From Acetobacteraceae bacterium (GTDB lineage Bacteria; Bacillota; Sulfobacillia; JAIMBG01): 39,449 nt of DNA. How positions within the stretch are numbered: position 1 is the stretch's first letter; each line of letters begins with the position of its first letter. The notes beneath the pieces are model-generated. The model saw only the letters and a list, made by a program, of their open reading frames with translations, searched no databases and was not told the DNA's origin. Of the stretch, positions 30,417 to 37,768 are shown in pieces. Location: assembly GCA_023511555.1 (NCBI GenBank), contig JAIMBG010000004.1, positions 1 to 39,449 on the forward strand, written 5' to 3'. Position numbers and translations under genes: made by a program.

Positions 30417-32912
30417 CTAAAGCAGGCTCACCGGGTCCACGTCGAGTGCCGCTTTCACTGCCGGGGCGATGAGACTGGTAGCGGAAAGCGCCACGCGGGC
30501 CACCTCCACCAGGCTGCCGGGGTCCCGCCCCTTGAGCAGCACCTGCCAGCGGAACCTGCCCTTGAGCCGGGAGAGCGGCGCCGGCGCCGGCCCCAGCACC
30601 TCGGTCCCCCCCGATACCGCCTTCACCTCCCGGGCGAAGCGGCCCGCGGCGTCCGCCACTGCGGCCTCGGACTCCCCGCTGAACTGTGCCAGGGCCAGAA
30701 CGCTGTAGGGAGGGTAGCGGAGCTCGCGGCGGACCTCTATCTCCTTCGAGTAGAAGGACTCGTAGTCCTGCTTCTGGGCCGCCTGCAGGCTGTAGTGCTC
30801 GGGGGAGTAGCTCTGGATCACGACCTCGCCGCCCAGCGGACCGCGGCCGGTGCGGCCCGCGACCTGGGTCATGAGCTGGAAGGTGCGCTCCGCCGCCCTG
30901 AAGTCAGGGAGGTTGAGGGCGGTGTCGGCCGTTACCACCCCCACCAGGGTGACCCGGGGCAGGTCGAACCCCTTGGCCACCATCTGGGTCCCCACCAGCA
31001 CCTGGGCCTGGCCCCGGGAGAACGCCCTCCAGATGGCCTCGTGCGAGCCCTTGCGCCGGGTGGTGTCCACATCGAGGCGCAGCACGCCCACGCCGGGGAA
31101 GAGGCGCTTCCACTCCTCCTCGACCCGCTGGGTGCCCACCCCGAACCAGCGTATGCGGGAGCCGCGGCAGCGAGGGCAGAGGTCGGGGGCGGGACGGTCA
31201 TAGTCGCAGTAGTGGCAGCGCAGCCGGCCGGGGGAGTGCAGCACCAAGGACACGTCGCACTGAGGGCAGCGCATTACCCAGCCGCACTCCCGGCACAGCA
31301 CGAAGGTGGAGTGGCCGCGGCGGTTGAGGAAGAGGATGACCTGCTCCCCCCTGCCCAGCGACGCGCGCGCCCGCTCCAGCAGTGCGCGGCTGAAGATGCC
31401 GCGGTTGCCAGCCTTGAGCTCCTCCCTGAGGTCCACGAGCGTGACGGGGGGCAGGGGCCGGCCATCTATCCTCCCTGGCAGCCGAAGCAGCCGCAGGGCC
31501 CCGGCCTGCGCGGCGTGGTAGGACTCGAGGGACGGCGTGGCCGACCCCAGCACGACGGGCGCCCCCTCCAGCCGTCCCCGTTCCAGTGCCACCTCGCGGG
31601 CGTGGTAGCGGGGCGAGTCCTCCTGCTTGTAAGTGTTTTCGTGCTCCTCGTCGACCACGATGAGCCCCAGGTCCTTGAGCGGAGCGAACACCGCCGACCT
31701 GGCCCCCGCCACCACCCGGGCCTCGCCGCGGCTGGCCCGGCGCCACTGGTCGTATCGTTCCCCCGCCGAAAGACCGCTATGTAGCAGGCTTATGCGCCCG
31801 CCGAAGCGCCGCTGGAGGGCCTCGACCACCTGGGGCGTGAGCGATATCTCCGGGACCAGGAACAGAGCGGTGCGCCCCGCGTCCAGGGCGGCCTCCATGG
31901 CCCGGAGGTAAACCTCCGTCTTACCGCTTCCCGTGACCCCGAAGAGAAGGAAAGCACCCGGGTCAGACCTCGACATGGACGCCACGACCTCGTCCACCGC
32001 CGTACCCTGCTCCGGCGTGAGCCCGAAGGCGGGGCGCCCCGCCTCCCCCTCCGGCCCCCGGAGAGGCGTGCGCTCCACCTCACGCCACCCGGCGCGCACC
32101 AACCCACGGTCTATGAGGCGCTCCAGCGCCTGCCGAGCCGCCCCCGCCGAAACCCCCGCCGCCCGGGCCGCCTCGCCCGCTGACGCCGGGAGGCCGCCCT
32201 TCGTTCCGACCTCCACCAGGGCCCGGAGCACCCGGGCCTGGACCGGCCCCAGGCGCCCGGCCGCTTCGCCCGGGCCCGCGCCCTCGACTGGGCCGTGCGC
32301 CCCGTCGTCGGACGCGACCGCCGAGTAAACCCTCTCCCTCCTGGGCCGCACGCGGGGCAGCGCCAGCCCGCCGAGCTCCACCAGGCCCTTCCTGGCCAGC
32401 GCCGCGGCAGCGCGGGCCGCGTCTGCCCCTCCCAGCCGGCGGGCGAGCTGGGGAATGGTGAGCGGGCCCTCGGTCGCGACCACCTCCCAGACGCGGCGCT
32501 GCAGCGGGCCCAGGTCGCCGGGGGGCGAAACCCCCGGCACCGGCCGCACCAGCCGGCCCCGGCGGCGGCTCTCTGCCACCACCAGGCACCGCACGGCCTC
32601 CGCCAGTAGGCAGCCGTAACGCCTCGCCAGCCAGGTACAAAGCTCGAGCAGCCGAGGCTGCAGCGGGTCCTCGGGGCTGAGCTCCAGGATGTCCTTCACC
32701 GGCTCGACGGCGGGAGCATCAAGCAGACCCAGGACGAACCCCTCAACCCGGCGGGCCCCCAGGGGCACCACCACCCGCGAGCCTGCGACAACGGCCAGGC
32801 CGGGGGGAATCCGATAATGAAAGACCCGGTCCACCGCGGCCGAAGCCACGTCCACCAACACCTCGGCGAAGCCGGGCCCCGGAACCCTCTCCAACTTGTC
32901 CACCCCCGGCAC
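30417..32912 (-). CDS. priA: Primosomal replication restart helicase PriA
   Basis: Superfamily 2 helicase that reloads the replisome at stalled forks. About 831 residues. Order: N-terminal 3'-DNA binding domain (FAEVLVDVASAAVDRVFHY), winged-helix region, Walker A GVTGSGKTEVY, DEEH box, GSATPSLESY. Eight zinc cysteines follow, from CRECGWVMRCPQC to LCPRC. Then VGTQMVAKGFDLPRV, QVAGRTGRG, and the C-terminal domain. Between the N-terminal and helicase parts there seem to be two winged-helix-like segments joined by Ala/Gly-rich linkers. GTG at 32912 follows AGGGGTAG over the coaC stop; GTG 32903 is an alternative. It sits between coaC and def-fmt. Confidence 0.95.
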   Translation of the reverse strand: MPGVDKLERVPGPGFAEVLVDVASAAVDRVFHYRIPPGLAVVAGSRVVVPLGARRVEGFVLGLLDAPAVEPVKDILELSPEDPLQPRLLELCTWLARRYGCLLAEAVRCLVVAESRRRGRLVRPVPGVSPPGDLGPLQRRVWEVVATEGPLTIPQLARRLGGADAARAAAALARKGLVELGGLALPRVRPRRERVYSAVASDDGAHGPVEGAGPGEAAGRLGPVQARVLRALVEVGTKGGLPASAGEAARAAGVSAGAARQALERLIDRGLVRAGWREVERTPLRGPEGEAGRPAFGLTPEQGTAVDEVVASMSRSDPGAFLLFGVTGSGKTEVYLRAMEAALDAGRTALFLVPEISLTPQVVEALQRRFGGRISLLHSGLSAGERYDQWRRASRGEARVVAGARSAVFAPLKDLGLIVVDEEHENTYKQEDSPRYHAREVALERGRLEGAPVVLGSATPSLESYHAAQAGALRLLRLPGRIDGRPLPPVTLVDLREELKAGNRGIFSRALLERARASLGRGEQVILFLNRRGHSTFVLCRECGWVMRCPQCDVSLVLHSPGRLRCHYCDYDRPAPDLCPRCRGSRIRWFGVGTQRVEEEWKRLFPGVGVLRLDVDTTRRKGSHEAIWRAFSRGQAQVLVGTQMVAKGFDLPRVTLVGVVTADTALNLPDFRAAERTFQLMTQVAGRTGRGPLGGEVVIQSYSPEHYSLQAAQKQDYESFYSKEIEVRRELRYPPYSVLALAQFSGESEAAVADAAGRFAREVKAVSGGTEVLGPAPAPLSRLKGRFRWQVLLKGRDPGSLVEVARVALSATSLIAPAVKAALDVDPVSLL

Positions 32913-32913
32913 C

Positions 32914-33516
32914 CTACCCCTCCCCCGAGACTGCCCTGACCACCTCGTCCACGATGTCCTCCAGGGGAGCCAGCCGTCCTTCACCGTCGGCACCTGACGC
33001 CAGAGGCCCCCGGACCGGACCCACCACCCTGTAGCCGAGGCGCCTAAGCTTGGCCAGGTTCTCCTGGACGACGGGGTTCAGGTACATGCCCGCGTTCATG
33101 GCCGGGGCCAGCACCACCGGCCGCCGGGCTGCGGCGGCGATTATCACCGTGGTGAGCAGGTCGTCGGCTATTCCACAGGCCACCTTGCCCAGCAGGTTGG
33201 CGGTGGCGGGGGCGACGACCACCGCCCGGCAATCCTCTGCCAGGGCCACGTGCTGGGCCTCAAAGCGGCGCGGCTCGGAGAACAGCGATACGCCCACGGG
33301 GTTCCCCGAGAGCACGCGGAAGGTGGCCGGGGCCACCAGCCGGGTGGCCGACCCGGTCATCACCACGTGTACCCGGGCGCCCTCCATCACCAGAAGCCGG
33401 ACCAGCTCCGCAGCCTTGTACGCAGCGATGCTGCCCGTGACCCCCAAGACCAGGGGGACCCCGGCCAGCCTCGACCTGCACCGGTCGGAATCCGGCTTCG
33501 ACGCGCGCGCGCTCAC
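32914..33516 (-). CDS. CoaC-like flavoprotein decarboxylase without CoaB domain, catalytic Cys replaced
   Basis: A 200-residue HFCD flavoprotein in the place of coaBC. It shows LGVTGSIAAYKAAELVRLL, the active-site His in QHVALAED, the APATANLLGKVACGIADDLL block, and PAMNAGMYLNPVVQENL with the conserved Asn. In CoaC the substrate clamp reads LACGxxGxGR with a catalytic cysteine; here it is PLASGADGEGRL, serine at residue 174 (codon TCA at 32995-32997). The protein ends soon after, where a normal CoaBC continues for 200 residues with the ligase domain. His and Asn would still allow decarboxylation, but the final reduction needing Cys may fail, as in EpiD-like enzymes that release enethiols. GTG 33516 follows GGGGAGGCAGGGCA. 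Confidence 0.88.
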   Translation of the reverse strand: MSARASKPDSDRCRSRLAGVPLVLGVTGSIAAYKAAELVRLLVMEGARVHVVMTGSATRLVAPATFRVLSGNPVGVSLFSEPRRFEAQHVALAEDCRAVVVAPATANLLGKVACGIADDLLTTVIIAAAARRPVVLAPAMNAGMYLNPVVQENLAKLRRLGYRVVGPVRGPLASGADGEGRLAPLEDIVDEVVRAVSGEG

Positions 33517-33553
33517 TGCCCTGCCTCCCCGCCGCCCGCCCGAGGGCGGGCCG

Positions 33554-33760
33554 CTACTTGATGCCCGCCCTCGGCCGCTCCAGCTTGATCTGGCCCTGGG
33601 AGATCTCCTCCAGGGCGATAGTAACCGGCTGGGTGGACTTCGCCTCGATGGAGGGCTGCTTACCGTCCACCAGCTCCCGAGCCCTCTTGGCCGCGGCCAC
33701 CACCAGCGTGTACTTGCTATCCACCTTCTTCACCAGCGCATCCAGGGACGGCTCCAACAC
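33554..33760 (-). CDS. rpoZ: RNA polymerase omega subunit
   Basis: 68 residues, the usual length in Firmicutes. It starts [28 protein letters not shown] in register with the family, where helix 1 packs on the beta-prime subunit. ITQPV-like [11 protein letters not shown] follows. It helps assemble and stabilise core polymerase. The start is GTG at 33760, six bases after the gmk stop and behind a GGGAGGGG. The gmk-rpoZ-coaC order is canonical. Confidence 0.93.
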   Translation of the reverse strand: MLEPSLDALVKKVDSKYTLVVAAAKRARELVDGKQPSIEAKSTQPVTIALEEISQGQIKLERPRAGIK

Positions 33761-33766
33761 CGCCGG

Positions 33767-34384
33767 TCACCCCTCCCCGCCCGTCGAAGCCAGCTCCCCC
33801 GCGGCCCTCAGCCTCCAAACCCGGCGCTTCTCCGCCCTCAACACCGCCAGGACCTCCCCCACGGCCCGGTCCAGGTCGTCGTTGACCACCAGGTAGTCGA
33901 AGCGCCAGGCCTGTCCCCATTCCCGGCTCGCCGCGTCCAGCCGGCAGGCGGTGGAGGCGGGCGAGTCGGTGCCGCGGGACCTTATCCTGTCCTCCTGCAC
34001 GGCCAGCGAGGGAGGGGCCACGAACACGAAGGCCGCCTCCGGGTAAAAACGCATGAGGGTGGCAGCCCCCTGCACGTCCTTCTCCACCACCACGTCGACG
34101 CCCCGCTCCAGTAGCGATTCCATGGGCTGGCGCGGGGACCCGTACAGGTGCCCGTAAACGCGGGCCCACTCCACAAACCTCCGGGCCTCAAGCCAGCGCT
34201 GAAACTCCGCCGGGCTCAGAAAAAAGTAGTGCTCCCCCTCCTTCTCGCCGGGCCGGGGGGGGCGGGTGGTGGCAGACACGGCGTATTGCAGGCCGGGACA
34301 CCGGCTGAGCAGGGCCTGGCGGAGGGTACCCTTGCCTGCCCCCGAAGGTCCGGAGAGCACCAGCAGGAGTCCCCTTCTCCCCAT
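33767..34384 (-). CDS. gmk: Guanylate kinase
   Basis: Phosphorylates GMP to GDP with ATP. 205 residues. P-loop SGPSGAGKGT; GMP-binding segment SATTRPPRPGEKEGEHYFF; EWARVYGHLYGSPR; VVEKDVQGAATL; lid RIRSRGTDSPAS. All main binding residues are present. ATG 34384 has AAAGGAGG six bases upstream, one of the best ribosome sites in the window. It lies between remA and rpoZ, as is standard. Confidence 0.96.
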   Translation of the reverse strand: MGRRGLLLVLSGPSGAGKGTLRQALLSRCPGLQYAVSATTRPPRPGEKEGEHYFFLSPAEFQRWLEARRFVEWARVYGHLYGSPRQPMESLLERGVDVVVEKDVQGAATLMRFYPEAAFVFVAPPSLAVQEDRIRSRGTDSPASTACRLDAASREWGQAWRFDYLVVNDDLDRAVGEVLAVLRAEKRRVWRLRAAGELASTGGEG

Positions 34385-34411
34385 AGTCAGCCTCCTTTGA
34401 CACCCCGGCTC

Positions 34412-34684
34412 CTACTCGGCGCCGGCTTCCTCGACGCCCGCTTCGCGGGTGGAGAGGCGATGGGCCACCGTCTCCGGCTGAACGGCGGACAGGATGACGT
34501 GGTCAGAGTCGGTTATGATGACCGCCCGGGTTCGGCGGCCGTACGTCGCGTCTATCAGCATGCCGCGGTCCCTGGCCTCGGTGATGATGCGCTTTATGGG
34601 GGCCGACTCCGGACTGACGATGGCAACGATGCGATTGGCGGAAACGATGTTGCCGAACCCGATGTTGATGAGTCTGATCTCCAT
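34412..34684 (-). CDS. remA: Extracellular matrix regulator RemA (DUF370)
   Basis: DNA-binding regulator of biofilm and osmoprotection genes in Bacillus, a ring-forming DUF370 protein. 90 residues. It begins [20 protein letters not shown] and has [18 protein letters not shown] and [18 protein letters not shown], the conserved core. The last 15 residues are an acidic non-conserved tail. ATG 34684 follows GAGGAGGGG. It sits between yicC and gmk, which is typical. Confidence 0.95.
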   Translation of the reverse strand: MEIRLINIGFGNIVSANRIVAIVSPESAPIKRIITEARDRGMLIDATYGRRTRAVIITDSDHVILSAVQPETVAHRLSTREAGVEEAGAE

Positions 34685-34715
34685 TGCTTCCCCTCCTCGC
34701 CCGTCTTGCGCCGGC

Positions 34716-35597
34716 TCACTCGATGTTCTGCGCCTGCTCCCGCATCTTCTCCAGCTCGCCCTTGGCCTCCAGCACCAGGCGGATGGTGTCGAGGTCGGAG
34801 GTCTTGGAGCCGATGGTGTTTACCTCGCGGTTCACCTCCTGGAGCAGAAACTCCAGACGCCTGCCCATCGGCTCGTCCCCCTCCAGCACAGCGGCCATCT
34901 GGGCCAGGTGGCTGGAAAGGCGCACCAGCTCCTCGGCGATGCTGGACCGTTCGGCGAACAGCGCCACCTCCAGGGCCAGCCGTCCCTCGTCCGGCGTGGC
35001 CCCGGGGCCGAGCAGCTCCGCCGCGCGGGCCTTGAGCTTCTGCCGGTACTCCTCCAGCACCAGGGGGGCGCGCTCTTCAATCGCCTTCTTAACTTGTTCC
35101 AGGCACTGGATTCTATGTAACAGGTCCTCGCGGAGGGCCTGCCCCTCCCTCTCCCGCATGAGGACCACGCCGTCAAGCGCCCTGGAGACTGCGTCCATGA
35201 GGGGCGGCCACGCCGCCTCCACGTCCTGCTCCTCTTCCTCCGGCCCGAGCACCTCGGGCAGGCCCGCTATGAGCTCGATTCCCCAGCTCCCGTCGATGTC
35301 CAGATGTGACTCGAGTTCCCTCAAAGCCTTATAATATGCCATAGCCAGGCCTTTGTCAACTTTGACCCGGCGGGCGCCCTCCCCCACGTCGCGGGCCGAG
35401 ACGTGGACCTCCACCCGTCCCCGGGCCAGCCTGGCCTGGACCAGCTTCCTTATCCGGTCTTCGAGGGGGGAGAACTCCCGGGGGAGCCTCACCCCCACCT
35501 CACAAAAGCGGTGGTTCAGGGACCGTACCTCGACGGTGACCGCCCTGGCCCCCACCTTGGCCTCCGACCGGCCGTACCCCGTCATGCTCCGCAGCAC
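34716..35597 (-). CDS. YicC/YloC-family endoribonuclease
   Basis: 293 residues, full length. The N-terminus [16 protein letters not shown] is diagnostic, followed by [20 protein letters not shown]. The C-terminal DUF1732 part includes [32 protein letters not shown] and the ending [12 protein letters not shown]. Members cleave RNA and affect small-RNA decay in other bacteria. GTG 35597 is chosen because it gives the family-like start. The gene heads the yicC-remA-gmk-rpoZ run. Confidence 0.93.
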   Translation of the reverse strand: MLRSMTGYGRSEAKVGARAVTVEVRSLNHRFCEVGVRLPREFSPLEDRIRKLVQARLARGRVEVHVSARDVGEGARRVKVDKGLAMAYYKALRELESHLDIDGSWGIELIAGLPEVLGPEEEEQDVEAAWPPLMDAVSRALDGVVLMREREGQALREDLLHRIQCLEQVKKAIEERAPLVLEEYRQKLKARAAELLGPGATPDEGRLALEVALFAERSSIAEELVRLSSHLAQMAAVLEGDEPMGRRLEFLLQEVNREVNTIGSKTSDLDTIRLVLEAKGELEKMREQAQNIE

Positions 35598-35682
35598 TGG
35601 CGCCTTCTCCCTCCAGCCCCGCCCTACTGCTCATTCCCCGCTGACTTCTACCACCGGACGGGAAACTCCTCCCGCGGCCGCG

Positions 35683-36852
35683 TCAGGGGTAGCGGGCGTG
35701 CGCCCGGATGCGCCCCAGCGCTTCCACCAGCCGGTCCTCGTCCACGGTGAGGGAGAGTCGCACGTAGCCCTCCCCCTCACGGCCGAAGGCCAGGCCGGGG
35801 CTGACCAGCACCCCCGCCCTCTCCAGGAGCATGCCCGCAAACGACACCGAGTTGTACTTCCGCGGCACCGGCACCCAGAGGTAGAACGTGCCACGCGGGG
35901 TGGGCAGCCTCCAGCCCAGGGCCTCCAGCCCCTCCAGCATCACGTCGCGGCGCTTCTGATAGATGGCGTTCATGCGGCTGATGAACTCCCGCGGCCGCAC
36001 CCTGAGCGCCTCTTCGCCCGCGGCCTGCACCGCCAGGAACTGGCCGGAGTCGGTGTTGGTTTTGACGCGGCGCAGCGCCCCAAGCGCGTCCCGGTTCCCT
36101 ACGGCAAACGCCAGCCTCCACCCCGTCATGTTGAACGGCTTCGAGAGGGAATAGAACTCCACCGCCACCTCGCGGGCCCCGGGCACCTGGAGTACGCTCG
36201 GGGCCACGTAGCCGTCGTAGGTCATCTCGATGTAGGCGGCGTCGTGGCAGAGCAGCAAGCCGTGGCGGCGGCAGAACGCCACCGCCTCCTCGAAGAACGC
36301 CAGGTCGGCCACCGCAGAGGTGGGGTTGTTGGGATAGTTGAGGAACAGCAGGGTGGCGCTGCGGCAGACGGCGTCGGGCACGGCACCGAGGTCGGGCAGG
36401 AAGTCCCGCTCGGCCCGCAGGGGCAGGGGGTAGGGCTCGCCGCCGCACAGGCGCGTCTGGACGCCGTACACCGGATAGGCGGGGTCGGGTACCAGGCTCA
36501 CGTCGCCCGGGTCCACGAAGGCCCAGCAGAGGTGGGATAGCCCCTCCTTGGAGCCGATGAGCACCAGCACTTCGGAGTCGGGGTCCAGATCAACGTGGAA
36601 CCTCTCGGCGTACCACCCCGCCAGGGCCTGGCGCAGAGGCTTCAGCCCCTCGTACGGCGGGTAGCGGTGGTACCCGGGCTCGTGGGCTTCACGGCACAGC
36701 CTTCGGACCACGTGCTGCGGAGGGGGCTGGTCCGGGTCGCCCACCCCCAGGTCGATGATGTCCACCCCCCGGGCCAGCGCCTGCTGACGCCTCAAATCCA
36801 GGTCGGCGAACAGGTAGGGCCCGATAGCCTTCAGACGGTCAGCCGTCCGCAC
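35683..36852 (-). CDS. dapL: LL-diaminopimelate aminotransferase
   Basis: Converts tetrahydrodipicolinate directly to LL-diaminopimelate with glutamate as amino donor, a short route to lysine and peptidoglycan. Fold type I aminotransferase of 389 residues. Motifs: IIDLGVGDPDQPPP, YHRYPPYEGLKPLRQA, IGSKEGLSHL, FLNYPNNPTSAVA, and the PLP lysine in SLSKPFNMTGWR near residue 235. The NMTGWR form separates DapL from aspartate aminotransferases. GTG 36852 follows GAGGGGGGG. dapF directly upstream acts on its product, which strongly supports the call. Confidence 0.9.
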   Translation of the reverse strand: MRTADRLKAIGPYLFADLDLRRQQALARGVDIIDLGVGDPDQPPPQHVVRRLCREAHEPGYHRYPPYEGLKPLRQALAGWYAERFHVDLDPDSEVLVLIGSKEGLSHLCWAFVDPGDVSLVPDPAYPVYGVQTRLCGGEPYPLPLRAERDFLPDLGAVPDAVCRSATLLFLNYPNNPTSAVADLAFFEEAVAFCRRHGLLLCHDAAYIEMTYDGYVAPSVLQVPGAREVAVEFYSLSKPFNMTGWRLAFAVGNRDALGALRRVKTNTDSGQFLAVQAAGEEALRVRPREFISRMNAIYQKRRDVMLEGLEALGWRLPTPRGTFYLWVPVPRKYNSVSFAGMLLERAGVLVSPGLAFGREGEGYVRLSLTVDEDRLVEALGRIRAHARYP

Positions 36853-36889
36853 CCTGACCCCCCCCTCACAGCGGCGTTTGAGCCGGGAC

Positions 36890-37753
36890 CTACCGCGCCG
36901 CGGGGAGGTCCAGGCGGATCTCCCCACGGAACACCTCCCGGCAGGGCCCCTTGAGCCACACCTGATCCCCCTCGGGCCACTCCACCCGGAGCTCCCCCCC
37001 CGGCATCTCCACCGCCACCTGCCGCCCCACCAAGCCCTTGATGATGGATGCGACGGCGGAGGCGCAGGCCCCAGTGCCGCAGGACAGCGTGGGGCCGGAG
37101 CCCCTCTCCCACACCAGCACCCGGATGCGCCCCAGGCCTAGCACCTGCACGAACTCGACGTTGGCCCGGTGGGGGAAGACGGGGTGGGTCTCCAGGCCGC
37201 GGCCCCACTCCCCCAGCTCCACCTCGGCCAGGTCCTCCACGAAGACCACGCAGTGGGGGTTGCCCATGGACACGCAGGTGACGAAGAACTCCTTGCCCGC
37301 GGCCTGCAACCGCTCGTCCACCACCTGCTCCACGTCGCGGCCCAGCATGGGGATGTCCCGCCGGCGCAGGCGGGGGAAGCCCATCCCTACCTTGACCCAC
37401 GCCACCCTGCCGCCCTCCAGCACCAGCTCGGGCGTGACCGGGCCGGCGAGAGTCTCCAGCCTCAGCCGGGTACGGCCCCCGAGCCGGCCGCGCTGGTAAA
37501 GGTACAGCGCGGAGCAGCAGGCCCCGGTGCCGCACATCTCCGCCTCGCCGCCGTCGGGGTTGAACACCCTCATGCGGAAGTCGCCCTCAGCCGAGGGGAG
37601 CAGCAGGACCACCCCGTCCCCGCCCACCCCCAGGTGGCGGTCGCACAGCGCCTGCACCACGCGGGGTAGGGCGCCCTCGTCTGGCGGCGGGTCCTCGAGC
37701 AGGTCGAGGAAGATGTAGTCGTTGCCCAGGGCCTCCATCTTGGCGAAGTGCAT
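36890..37753 (-). CDS. dapF: Diaminopimelate epimerase
   Basis: Converts LL- to meso-diaminopimelate by a two-cysteine, cofactor-free mechanism. 287 residues. It begins MHFAKMEALGNDYIFLD. The two catalytic cysteines are in EMCGTGACCSALY and LSCGTGACASAVAS. ATG 37753 has AAGGAAGGAGGAGG just upstream. It is followed by dapL after 37 bases, so the two successive steps of the pathway are made together. Confidence 0.96.
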   Translation of the reverse strand: MHFAKMEALGNDYIFLDLLEDPPPDEGALPRVVQALCDRHLGVGGDGVVLLLPSAEGDFRMRVFNPDGGEAEMCGTGACCSALYLYQRGRLGGRTRLRLETLAGPVTPELVLEGGRVAWVKVGMGFPRLRRRDIPMLGRDVEQVVDERLQAAGKEFFVTCVSMGNPHCVVFVEDLAEVELGEWGRGLETHPVFPHRANVEFVQVLGLGRIRVLVWERGSGPTLSCGTGACASAVASIIKGLVGRQVAVEMPGGELRVEWPEGDQVWLKGPCREVFRGEIRLDLPAAR

Positions 37754-37768
37754 GCCCTCCTCCTTCCT

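Noticed and set aside
35683-36852. Possibility that the aminotransferase is an aspartate or alanine aminotransferase
   Set aside because: The NMTGWR context of the PLP lysine and the directly adjacent dapF favour DapL.
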